Translations under genes and position numbers: made by a program
The notes under the pieces: model-generated
What the model was told of the DNA's origin: nothing
The model's database searches: none
The model's input: only the letters and a program-made list of their open reading frames with translations
Shown here: positions 7,066-14,221 of the stretch, piece after piece
Layout: every line of letters begins with the position of its first letter
How positions within the stretch are numbered: position 1 is the first letter of the stretch
NCBI GenBank assembly: GCA_041662005.1
Contig: JBAZTJ010000005.1
Span: 1-44,355, forward strand
From: DATHXC01 sp041662005
GTDB taxonomy: Bacteria; Pseudomonadota; Gammaproteobacteria; Burkholderiales; Methylophilaceae
Length of the DNA: 44,355 nucleotides
Direction of reading: 5' to 3'

Positions 7066-8133
7066 TTATTTTAGTTTGGCTCGAGCATATTGTTCTGGCC
7101 ATTCCAGGTCTACATGCAGTTCGCGTGCGGCGTGCAATGGCCAGTAAGGGTCGCGCAACAGTTCGCGGGCCAGTAGCACAACGTCGGCCTGGCCGGTCAC
7201 GATGATGTGCTCAGCCTGGAACGCGCTGGTAATCATGCCCACAGCACCTGTGGCTATGGCAGCTTCAGCACGTATGGTTTGTGCGAATTTGGTCTGGTAG
7301 CCCGGCCCGGCAGGGATTTTTGCATCGATGGCGACGCCACCACTGGAACAATCAATGAGGTCGATGCCAATCTCTTTCAGCCATTTCGATAGCTGCACGG
7401 ATTGCGCGATGTCCCAGCCGCCTTCTACCCAATCCGTGGCCGAGATGCGCACAAATATGGGTTTATCCTGCGGCCAGAATTCACGCACTACCGTGGCAAT
7501 TTTTAATGCGAGGCGGCAACGGTTTTCCATGCTGCCACCATATTCATCGGTGCGCTGGTTGGTAAGCGGGGAGAGGAACTCGTTAACCAGATAACCATGG
7601 GCAAAGTGCAGCTCCAACACCTCAAAACCTGCTTGCAGTGCACGTTTTGCAGCGTCTAAAAATAGTTGAACCGTTTGGTCTATCTCGGCAATGGTTAAAG
7701 CCTTAGGGGCTGCGTGCTCCGGTGACAAGGCAAGTGCGGATGGCGCAACGGTCTGCCAGCCTCCATCGGCGGGCTTGAGAAAGCTGCTGTTTTTCCATGG
7801 TGTATCGGTGGATGCTTTACGACCTGCGTGTGCGATCTGGATTGCTGGTACTGCGCCTTGCTGTTTGATGAATGCAGTAATCGGCTTGAATGCTTCGGTA
7901 TGCGCATCCGACCATATGCCCAGACAGCCAGGCGTGATGCGGCCCTCAGGGCTGACGGCAGTTGCCTCTGCCATCACCAGCCCGGCGCCGCCAACTGCGC
8001 GGCTACCGAGATGTACCAGATGCCAGTGATCGGGCAGGCCATTTATTGCAGAATATTGGCACATGGGAGAAACGAAAATACGGTTTTTAATGACCGTATC
8101 GCGTAACTGAATAGGGGTGAACAACTTGGCCAT
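7066..8133 (-). CDS. NADH:flavin oxidoreductase, Old Yellow Enzyme (YqjM/NamA class)
   Basis: A 355-residue FMN-dependent ene-reductase with a single TIM barrel. Class markers of the YqjM-like group are present: Cys25 in SPMCQYS, which senses redox state at the flavin; His102 in the QIAHAGRKA phosphate/FMN motif; the substrate-binding pair in HFAHGYLVNEF; and the NQRTDEYGGS loop. Such enzymes reduce activated C=C bonds, quinones or nitro compounds with NAD(P)H, and the natural substrate is rarely known. The gene is the first of the minus-strand run that continues to iscX after a 31-nt gap. Confident of the family; the role is only suggested. Confidence 0.9.
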   Translation of the reverse strand: MAKLFTPIQLRDTVIKNRIFVSPMCQYSAINGLPDHWHLVHLGSRAVGGAGLVMAEATAVSPEGRITPGCLGIWSDAHTEAFKPITAFIKQQGAVPAIQIAHAGRKASTDTPWKNSSFLKPADGGWQTVAPSALALSPEHAAPKALTIAEIDQTVQLFLDAAKRALQAGFEVLELHFAHGYLVNEFLSPLTNQRTDEYGGSMENRCRLALKIATVVREFWPQDKPIFVRISATDWVEGGWDIAQSVQLSKWLKEIGIDLIDCSSGGVAIDAKIPAGPGYQTKFAQTIRAEAAIATGAVGMITSAFQAEHIIVTGQADVVLLARELLRDPYWPLHAARELHVDLEWPEQYARAKLK

Positions 8134-8216
8134 GGTGATCCCAAAATTATTGGAGCGTGAATATTAGACGCCGTTGCTGAATTATAGCGCGCTGTTGCCT
8201 GAAGCGTAGCTGGGGC

Positions 8217-8264
8217 AAAAAAGAACCCGCTGTCATGTCGATAGTTTTCGACGCGATAGCGGGT
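8217..8264 (-). terminator. Terminator-like hairpin on the minus strand with no obvious upstream gene
   Basis: On the minus strand, ACCCGCT (8264-8258) pairs with AGCGGGT (8231-8225), with an inner GTCGA/TCGAC stem. It is followed by TC and then six Ts (A-tract 8217-8222). No minus-strand gene ends here, because glyA lies divergently upstream. It may end a short RNA begun in the glyA leader. Confidence 0.55.
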
Positions 8265-8387
8265 CATGGAGGTGAGCGAATGGAGATATGCACTACGAAT
8301 AGATAATAGCAATGTGCATGCCAATTATTAGGTTGTTTAAAATCATATACTTAATATATTGGGGCGGGTGGTTGTAGTGGTTTGTTC

Positions 8388-8401
8388 CAACCAGCTGGTT
8401 G
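8388..8401. promoter_or_regulatory. 14-bp perfect palindrome in the glyA upstream region
   Basis: CAACCAGCTGGTTG is self-complementary over its full length and lies about 35 bp before the candidate glyA -10 element. The size and position suit a dimeric repressor or activator operator. No specific regulator was recognised. Confidence 0.4.
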
Positions 8402-8480
8402 ATAACAGCCAGACTGCCTTGTTGGGATTGATATGTTAAAATCCCTTTATTCCTTTTACTTAGCCTTTAGAAAGTTAACT

Positions 8481-9728
8481 ATGTTTAGCACGGCAAAAAC
8501 ACTTAGCGTCGCAGATCCAGAGCTTTGGCAGCAGGTTGAAGCGGAACGTCATCGTCAGGATGAGCACATCGAGCTCATAGCTTCTGAAAATTACACCAGC
8601 CCGGCAGTGATGCAGGCGCAGGGTTCGCAGCTGACCAATAAGTATGCCGAGGGTTATCCGGGCAAGCGTTTCTACGGTGGCTGTGAGTTTGTGGACCAGG
8701 TTGAGCAGCTGGCGATAGACCGTGTGAAAGCGCTCTACGGCGCTGAGTACGCCAACGTGCAGCCGCATTCCGGTTCACAGGCTAACCAGGCTGTGTATTT
8801 TTCTATCCTGAAGCCGGGCGATACCGTAATGGGTATGAACCTTGGTCACGGCGGTCACCTGACACACGGCTCCCCGGCTAACCTTTCCGGTAAGTTATTC
8901 AATATCGTGGCTTACGGGCTCAACGATAAGGAAGAAATCGATTACGACGAAATGGAGCGTATTGCGGTTGAAGCCAAGCCCAAGCTGCTGATCGGCGGCG
9001 CCTCTGCGTATGCCCTGCGTTTCGACTGGGCACGCATGGCAGAGATTGCTAAAAAGGTCGGTGCCTATTTCATGGTCGATATGGCGCATTACTCCGGATT
9101 GATTGCTGCGGGCGTTTACCCTAACCCGGTGCCGCATGCCGATTTCGTGACCTCAACTACCCATAAGACATTGCGCGGCCCACGCGGCGGCATCATCCTG
9201 GCCAAGGCCGAGTTTGAAAAATCCATCAATTCCAATGTGTTCCCCAGCCTGCAAGGTGGTCCATTGATGCACGTGATTGCGGGTAAGGCGACCGCTTTCC
9301 TTGAGGCGTCACAACCTGAGTTCAAGGTTTACCAGGAACAAGTGCTGAAGAATGCCGTAGTGCTGGCTAATACTCTTGCTGAACGTGGCCTGCGCATTAT
9401 TTCCGGCCGTACTGAATCGCATATGTTCATGGTGGACCTGCGTCCTAAGGGCTTAACCGGTAAGGCTGCTGATGCCGCCCTGGGCCTGGCGCATATTACC
9501 GTGAACAAGAACGCGATTCCGAATGATCCTGAGAGTCCGTTCGTGACTTCCGGTATCCGTATTGGCTCACCAGCGATCACTACGCGTGGTTTCAAGGAAG
9601 AAGAAGCCAAGCTGGTCGCCAACCTGATTGCCGATGTGCTGGATAACCCGACCGATGAAGCCGTGATTGCGGCGACCAAGGCTAAGGTGCATGCATTGAC
9701 CAGCCGCTTTCCGGTTTACGGTGCCTGA
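8481..9728 (+). CDS. glyA: Serine hydroxymethyltransferase
   Basis: A PLP enzyme that interconverts serine plus tetrahydrofolate with glycine plus 5,10-methylenetetrahydrofolate, the main source of one-carbon units. The 415-residue protein shows the family landmarks ELIASENYTS, NVQPHSGSQAN, the PLP-lysine motif TTHKTLRGPRGG with Lys229 (the same number as in E. coli), and the C-terminal SPAITTRGF. The ATG at 8481 gives the usual N terminus; an in-frame ATG at 8433 would add 16 atypical residues. The stop codon TGA shares its A with the start of the next gene, so translation is coupled. It leads a plus-strand cluster with a TfoX-C protein, nrdR and ribD; glyA-nrdR-ribD proximity is common in proteobacteria. 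Confidence 0.95.
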   Translation: MFSTAKTLSVADPELWQQVEAERHRQDEHIELIASENYTSPAVMQAQGSQLTNKYAEGYPGKRFYGGCEFVDQVEQLAIDRVKALYGAEYANVQPHSGSQANQAVYFSILKPGDTVMGMNLGHGGHLTHGSPANLSGKLFNIVAYGLNDKEEIDYDEMERIAVEAKPKLLIGGASAYALRFDWARMAEIAKKVGAYFMVDMAHYSGLIAAGVYPNPVPHADFVTSTTHKTLRGPRGGIILAKAEFEKSINSNVFPSLQGGPLMHVIAGKATAFLEASQPEFKVYQEQVLKNAVVLANTLAERGLRIISGRTESHMFMVDLRPKGLTGKAADAALGLAHITVNKNAIPNDPESPFVTSGIRIGSPAITTRGFKEEEAKLVANLIADVLDNPTDEAVIAATKAKVHALTSRFPVYGA

Positions 9729-10045
9729 TGGAAACCTGCCCCGGTTGCGGAGTTGCGCATGCACAGCCGAGCGGCGATGCAGGCATTGAGCAGCTGCATA
9801 ACCTGGGCCCCACCAGTACGGCATGGATGAAGCAGGCAGGAATTAATACCGTTGCAGAGTTGTCTGCCTTAGGTGCGGTTGCTGCATTTGTGCGAGTGGA
9901 GGCGCTGGGTATCAAGCCCAGCCTGAATCTGCTGTACGCACTGGAAGGTGCCATTACTGGCAAGCATTGGCTGGAAGTAAAAAGACACAGCAAAACAGCG
10001 CTGTTGATAACGCTGGATGCGGCACGGGAGCCGGTAGCAACATGA
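9728..10045 (+). CDS. TfoX C-terminal domain protein
   Basis: A 105-residue protein. A short N-terminal segment carries CPGCG (4-8), and residues about 22-83 match the TfoX C-terminal domain: LGPTSTAWMKQAGI, VAELSALGAVAAFVR, NLLYALEGAITGKHW. TfoX/Sxy proteins regulate competence in gammaproteobacteria, but stand-alone C-terminal domains like this have no assigned job and lack the N-terminal domain. The helix-hairpin-like LGPTS...GI segment suggests contact with nucleic acid or protein (inference). The gene overlaps glyA (TGATG) and nrdR (ATGA) at its two ends, so expression is tied to both. The lone CPGCG gives only two Cys, too few for a full zinc ribbon. Confidence 0.8.
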   Translation: METCPGCGVAHAQPSGDAGIEQLHNLGPTSTAWMKQAGINTVAELSALGAVAAFVRVEALGIKPSLNLLYALEGAITGKHWLEVKRHSKTALLITLDAAREPVAT

Positions 10046-10503
10046 AATGCCCTTTTTGCGGTGCCGACGATACACAGGTGATAGATTCACGCGTCAACGA
10101 TGAAGGCGACAGCATACGTCGCCGTCGCCGCTGCGCCGCCTGCGACAAGCGTTTTACGACGTATGAAACCGCTGAGCTGCACATGCCGCAGGTGGTTAAG
10201 CAGAATGGCACGCGCGAGGAGTTTAATCGCGACAAGTTGCGCCTGTCGTTTACCCGCGCATTGCACAAGCGCCCGGTGCCGACCGAGTATGTAGATCGCG
10301 CACTGGACCATATTGTGCAGAAGATACTAGGCCAGGGTGAGCGCGAGATCATGGCGCGTGACCTGGGCGAAATCGTGATGCAGGAGCTGCGGCTGATGGA
10401 CAAGGTGGCTTACATCCGGTTTGCTTCGGTGTACCGCAGTTTCCAGGATGTGGATGATTTTCATGATGTGATCCGCGATCTGGATAAGCCCAAACCCCGG
10501 TAG
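10042..10503 (+). CDS. nrdR: Transcriptional repressor NrdR
   Basis: A 153-residue repressor of ribonucleotide reductase genes that senses ATP/dATP. The zinc ribbon has Cys3, Cys6, Cys31 and Cys34, with the Arg-rich SIRRRRRC stretch between the pairs for DNA contact. The ATP-cone domain follows at about 49-139 (VVKQNGTREEFNRDKL through IRFASVYRSFQDVDDF). The start at 10042 begins MKCPFCG as in all relatives and overlaps the upstream stop in ATGA; a start at 9967 would add 25 residues that read the TfoX-C gene out of frame. NrdR would bind NrdR boxes near nrd genes, none of which are in this window. Confidence 0.95.
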   Translation: MKCPFCGADDTQVIDSRVNDEGDSIRRRRRCAACDKRFTTYETAELHMPQVVKQNGTREEFNRDKLRLSFTRALHKRPVPTEYVDRALDHIVQKILGQGEREIMARDLGEIVMQELRLMDKVAYIRFASVYRSFQDVDDFHDVIRDLDKPKPR

Positions 10504-10541
10504 CCTGGCAATGACGGCTTAATCAATGCAAGGAGGTGAGC

Positions 10542-10949
10542 ATGAATACTGAAGCGAGTACCGCTGGCACTTTGAATGTGATTCGCATCGTATGCATCGC
10601 CGCTTTTGTGTTGGCTGCCATCGTCACTATCGTATTTTTCGGCTGGTGGGCGATGAAAGATCGCATCGTCTTCGGCAATGAGAAGTTCGACCAGGCAGGC
10701 TGGATTACGGCTACCGCCAGCGCCGATAAAACCTGCCATCGCGGCGATATGGCCTACGACCTGCAACAGAACGTGCTCAAGCCCGGCATGTCGCGAGAAA
10801 ATGTCACAGTCATGCTTGGGCGCCCAGCCTGGGAAGACCCGCAGCAGATTGAATATGACCTGGGCAACTGCATGCATGTGGAACATGGCTTGCGCCTGTT
10901 CTTCAATGACAGCAATCAACTCACCCACACGCGTATTTCACAGCACTGA
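10542..10949 (+). CDS. Single-pass membrane protein with a BamE/SmpA-like C-terminal segment
   Basis: A 135-residue protein with one membrane helix (about 12-37) and an extracytoplasmic remainder. The segment KPGMSRENVTVMLGRP (80-95), then YDLGNC and LRLFFNDSNQLTHTRI, resembles the small alpha/beta fold of BamE/SmpA/OmlA proteins, where GMS-x5-LG-P marks the start of the helix-strand unit. Cys65 and Cys110 could form a disulfide. It lacks a lipobox, so unlike BamE it would be anchored in the inner membrane. The ATG at 10542 is set by an AGGAGG ribosome site at 10531-10536; a GTG at 10536 lies inside that site. The gene sits between nrdR and ribD in the same direction. Its function is not known. 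Confidence 0.75.
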   Translation: MNTEASTAGTLNVIRIVCIAAFVLAAIVTIVFFGWWAMKDRIVFGNEKFDQAGWITATASADKTCHRGDMAYDLQQNVLKPGMSRENVTVMLGRPAWEDPQQIEYDLGNCMHVEHGLRLFFNDSNQLTHTRISQH

Positions 10950-10957
10950 TACTGAAT

Positions 10958-12076
10958 ATGTTTAGCCCCGCCGATCATGCATTTATGGCCCAAGCCCTGC
11001 GACTGGCAGAGCAGGGGGTGTATACCACTACGCCTAACCCCCGCGTAGGCTGCGTGATCGTCAAGGATGGCGTGGTTGTCGGCGAGGGTGCGCACCTTAA
11101 GGCCGGGCAACCGCATGCCGAGGTGTATGCATTGCGCCAGGCCGGTGAGCAGGCGCGTGGGGGGATTGCCTATATCACGCTGGAACCATGCAGTCACCAT
11201 GGCCGTACGCCGCCATGTGCTGAGGCCTTGGTGCAGGCCGGCGTGAAACGCGTTGTTGCTGCTATGGAGGACCCTAACCCCAAGGTTGCTGGCCGAGGGC
11301 TGGCACGCCTTGCGGCACATGGTGTAGAGGTAGCCTCTGGCTTGATGCAGACGCAGGCGCTGGAGCTGAATGCAGGTTTTGTGTCGCGCATGACGCGCGG
11401 CATGCCCTTTGTCCGCACCAAGATAGCGGCCAGCCTGGATGGACGTACCGCGCTGTTGAATGGCGATAGCAAGTGGATTACCGGGGATGCTGCCAGGCAG
11501 GATGTGCACCATTGGCGCGCGCGCTCCTGCGCCATCCTCACCGGGGTAGGTACCGTGCTGGCCGATGACCCGCGCATGAATGTGCGCGACCTGGCTTACC
11601 TGAAAAGCAGCTATGGCCGACAACCATTGCGCATCGTGGTCGATAGCAGCTTGCGCATTTCACCCGATGCCAAGATTTTGCATGGCGGCAATGCGCTGAT
11701 TGTTTACTCCAGCAACCCCTACAATAAGCTGGGCGTGTTGCGGCAAACCGGGGCAAGCTTGCTGGAGATGCCAAATGACCAGGGAAATGTATGCCTGAAA
11801 AGCCTGCTTGAGGTGCTGGCAGCGCGCGAAATCAATGAGGTGATGGTAGAGGCCGGGCAGGGCATTAACGGCGCGCTATTGCAGCACAACCTCATCGACG
11901 AGTTTCTGTTCTACTATGCGCCGGTATTGATGGGCAGCGCAGCTAAAGGGATGTTTGAAATCCCCAGCCTGACGGATATGCAGTTACGCTCGCAACTTCA
12001 AATCACCGAGCTCAGGCAAATCGGCAATGACATCCGGCTCAGGGCCAAGCCAGTCATTGCGACCCCTGAGACCTAA
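10958..12076 (+). CDS. ribD: Bifunctional riboflavin biosynthesis deaminase/reductase RibD
   Basis: A 372-residue bifunctional enzyme for steps two and three of riboflavin synthesis: deamination of the diaminopyrimidine intermediate, then NADPH reduction of the ribose side chain. The N-terminal cytidine-deaminase-like domain carries the zinc site His53-Ala-Glu55 and Cys78/Cys87 in LEPCSHHGRTPPC, after the TTPNPRVGC motif. From about residue 150 the reductase domain follows (RTKIAASLDGRTA, KWITGDAARQDVHHWRA, GVGTVLADDPRM, MVEAGQGINGALL). Length is normal. It follows the BamE-like gene by 8 nt and precedes tatD by 6 nt, so the set is probably one operon. Confidence 0.95.
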   Translation: MFSPADHAFMAQALRLAEQGVYTTTPNPRVGCVIVKDGVVVGEGAHLKAGQPHAEVYALRQAGEQARGGIAYITLEPCSHHGRTPPCAEALVQAGVKRVVAAMEDPNPKVAGRGLARLAAHGVEVASGLMQTQALELNAGFVSRMTRGMPFVRTKIAASLDGRTALLNGDSKWITGDAARQDVHHWRARSCAILTGVGTVLADDPRMNVRDLAYLKSSYGRQPLRIVVDSSLRISPDAKILHGGNALIVYSSNPYNKLGVLRQTGASLLEMPNDQGNVCLKSLLEVLAAREINEVMVEAGQGINGALLQHNLIDEFLFYYAPVLMGSAAKGMFEIPSLTDMQLRSQLQITELRQIGNDIRLRAKPVIATPET

Positions 12077-12082
12077 CACCGC

Positions 12083-12895
12083 ATGTTGATTGATAGCCAT
12101 TGCCACCTGGATGCTGCCGAGTTCGACGCGGATCGCGAGGCAGTGGCCTTATCGGCCTTGAATGCGGGGGTGGCCGCTATCATAGTGCCGGCAGTGCATC
12201 GCGCTAATTTCGATATCGTACGCCAGCTTGCTCAAACACATCGCCATTGCACTTATGCGCTGGGCATCCATCCTATGTATGTTGATGGGGCCGAAGCGGA
12301 GGACATATCGGTACTCACGACATTGCTGGAAAATCAGCACGGCGAATCTCAGTATCCGATAGCGGTTGGCGAGATAGGGCTGGATTTTTTTGTCGAAGGT
12401 TATAACCGGGAGCGGCAAACCTGGTATTTCGTGGAGCAGCTGAAGCTGGCAAAACGTTTTGACCTGCCGGTGATCCTGCATGTGCGGAGATCGGTAGATG
12501 AAGTGCTCAAGTATTTACGCCAGATCCCGGTCAAGGGCGGCATAGCCCATGCCTTCAATGGTAGTCGCCAGCAGGCGGAGATGTTCATCGACATGGGTTT
12601 TAAGCTCGGTTTTGGCGGCGCCATGACCTATCCGCGTGCATTAAAAATTCGTGAGCTTGCTGCAACCCTGCCTCTGGAAGCGATTGTTCTGGAGACGGAT
12701 GCCCCGGATATTCCGCCGGAATGGCTAGGGCATCAAGGCAGAAATTCCCCGGATCAGCTGCCAAAAATTGCACAAGTTCTGGCCGGGCTAAGAGGCCTGG
12801 AAGCTATGCAGGTAGCTGAAATAACAACGAACAATGTGCTGCAATTACTGCCGAAAATAGCTCAGTTATGCACACCACCTCATGTGCTACTTTAA
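12083..12895 (+). CDS. TatD family metal-dependent hydrolase
   Basis: A 270-residue TIM-barrel metallohydrolase. Metal ligands are visible as His6 and His8 in DSHCHLD, Glu97 in VGEIGLDF, the later His in PVILHVRRS and AHAFNGS, and the Asp in LETDAPD. TatD/YcfH/YjjV proteins are Mg-dependent DNases or phosphodiesterases with quality-control and repair roles; which subfamily this is cannot be told. It is the last gene of the run from glyA. The tail after NNVLQLL is about 15 residues longer than in many relatives. The plus-strand hairpin at 13041-13063, some 145 bp downstream, may help end the transcript. Confidence 0.88.
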   Translation: MLIDSHCHLDAAEFDADREAVALSALNAGVAAIIVPAVHRANFDIVRQLAQTHRHCTYALGIHPMYVDGAEAEDISVLTTLLENQHGESQYPIAVGEIGLDFFVEGYNRERQTWYFVEQLKLAKRFDLPVILHVRRSVDEVLKYLRQIPVKGGIAHAFNGSRQQAEMFIDMGFKLGFGGAMTYPRALKIRELAATLPLEAIVLETDAPDIPPEWLGHQGRNSPDQLPKIAQVLAGLRGLEAMQVAEITTNNVLQLLPKIAQLCTPPHVLL

Positions 12896-13028
12896 GAGTT
12901 GTTAAAAAATGTTAATAATCCAATGACATAGAATAAGTCAATGATTTTATTGATAAAAATATCAGATTAAAAAATAGGCGTTTTAAAAAAGTCGTTACAG
13001 AATGGTAAGTTACATTTTTAAGTCACAG

Positions 13029-13063
13029 CTATCCACAAAACTATCCACAGATTTTGTGGATAG
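13029..13063. promoter_or_regulatory. Cluster of three DnaA-box-like 9-mers beside an AT-rich stretch
   Basis: CTATCCACA occurs at 13029-13037 and 13041-13049 in direct orientation, and as its complement TGTGGATAG at 13055-13063. Each differs from the classical DnaA box TTATCCACA only at the first base. Immediately upstream (12896-13028) is the most AT-rich stretch noted in the window. No dnaA, dnaN, rpmH or parAB gene is near. It may be a DnaA-responsive promoter element for mtnA, a DnaA-binding locus, or less likely an origin. Confidence 0.6.
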
Positions 13064-13076
13064 GAATTTTTCCTAT
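13041..13076 (+). other. Two overlapping, mutually exclusive hairpins upstream of mtnA
   Basis: Hairpin one pairs 13041-13049 with 13055-13063 (9 bp, 5-nt loop) and is soon followed by five Ts. Hairpin two pairs ATAGGAA (13060-13066) with TTCCTAT (13070-13076) around a TTT loop. They share 13060-13063, so only one can form at a time. As RNA, the first could act as a weak terminator behind tatD. The same bases also make up two of the DnaA-box-like 9-mers. Confidence 0.4.
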
Positions 13077-13126
13077 TCGACTTGTCCGAAAATGCAAGTG
13101 AATTTTATAAAAAATGAATCAAATAT

Positions 13127-14221
13127 ATGAATATTGAAGGACGGCAATTCAGGACCATCTGGCCAGACCCGCGCTGCAAGGCTGTCGAGATTATCGACCA
13201 GACGCGATTGCCGCATGATTTTACGGTGGCGCGCATCCATTCGCTGCCTATGATGGTGACTGCAATAAAAACCATGCAGGTGAGGGGCGCGCCCTTGATA
13301 GGCGCTGCCGCTGCCTATGGCATGGCGTTGGCAATGCTGGAGGATACCGGCATTAGCCAGGCTGAAAGCGATGCCCATCTTGCCAGGGCGGCAGCGAGCT
13401 TGCTCACGAGCCGCCCGACCGCGGTGAATTTGCGCTGGGCAGTACAGCGTATGGTGGCGTGTTTACAGGAGTTGCCGCCGGCTGAACGCAACCTGGCAGC
13501 ATGGCAAGAAGCAGCAGCGATTTGTGACGAAGATGTGAAAATCAACCAGGCTATCGGCCAGCATGGCTTAAAGTTAATACAGGCGTTGGCAAGCGGGCAG
13601 CATAAGGCTGTCAATATCCTTACCCATTGCAATGCCGGTTGGCTGGCTGCCGTGGATTGGGGCACTGCGTTGGCCCCCATCTATGCTGCGCATGATGCCG
13701 GTATCGCGGTCCATGTGTGGGTGGATGAAACCCGTCCGCGCAACCAGGGTGCCAGTCTTACGGCCTGGGAGCTGGGCAGGCATGGTGTGCCGCATACAGT
13801 AATCACCGATAATGCCGGCGGTCACCTGATGCAGCATGGGCAGGTGGATATGGTGATTGTAGGCGCGGATCGCGTTACCAGTACCGGGGACGTCTGCAAC
13901 AAGATAGGCACCTACCTCAAAGCGCTGGCGGCTGTCGATAACCAGGTACCGTTTTATGCAGCCGTGCCATCGCCTACCATAGACTGGACCATCAGCGATG
14001 GCCTGAGCCAGATTGCCATTGAAGAGCGCAGTGCTGATGAAGTGGTCTGGGTACAGGGTAAGCTGGCCAATGGCGAGATCGCACAAGTCAAGGTGCTGCC
14101 TGATGACAGCCCGGCGGCAAATCCGGCATTTGATGTGACACCGGCCAGACTGGTGACGGGGATTATTACCGAGCGCGGCGTATGCGCACCAAGCCAGTTA
14201 AGGAGCTTGTTCCCATGCTAA
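13127..14221 (+). CDS. mtnA: S-methyl-5-thioribose-1-phosphate isomerase
   Basis: A 364-residue isomerase that turns 5-methylthioribose-1-phosphate, derived from methylthioadenosine, into 5-methylthioribulose-1-phosphate. The N terminus has the typical VEIIDQTRLPHDF and MQVRGAPLIGAAAAYG segments. The catalytic pair is Cys168 in LTHCNAG and Asp248 in VGADRVT, offset by 8 from the Bacillus enzyme (Cys160/Asp240). DETRPRNQGASLTAWEL matches MtnA rather than the related eIF2B subunits. The ribosome site is weak. The gene overlaps the downstream aldolase by 7 nt, which places the product in an aldolase-type salvage route. Confidence 0.93.
   Translation: MNIEGRQFRTIWPDPRCKAVEIIDQTRLPHDFTVARIHSLPMMVTAIKTMQVRGAPLIGAAAAYGMALAMLEDTGISQAESDAHLARAAASLLTSRPTAVNLRWAVQRMVACLQELPPAERNLAAWQEAAAICDEDVKINQAIGQHGLKLIQALASGQHKAVNILTHCNAGWLAAVDWGTALAPIYAAHDAGIAVHVWVDETRPRNQGASLTAWELGRHGVPHTVITDNAGGHLMQHGQVDMVIVGADRVTSTGDVCNKIGTYLKALAAVDNQVPFYAAVPSPTIDWTISDGLSQIAIEERSADEVVWVQGKLANGEIAQVKVLPDDSPAANPAFDVTPARLVTGIITERGVCAPSQLRSLFPC

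Larger units (their letters stand above)
8134..8480. other. 347-bp gap before glyA: orphan terminator, palindrome and glyA leader
   Basis: No coding region could be supported here. The gap holds a terminator-like hairpin on the minus strand (8217-8264) and a 14-bp palindrome (8388-8401). It also holds the glyA leader, with a weak -10 candidate TAAAAT near 8437-8442. The stretch 8320-8360 is AT-rich. No known riboswitch fold was recognised. Confidence 0.5.

Noticed and set aside
7695..8324. Open frames opposite and upstream of the Old Yellow Enzyme gene
   Set aside because: They are shadows of the real gene or run through the terminator hairpin; none has a ribosome site or recognisable sequence.
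12896..13126. Chromosomal replication origin
   Set aside because: There are only three DnaA-box-like sites and no dnaA, dnaN, rpmH or parAB gene nearby; an origin claim would need GC-skew data for the whole genome.
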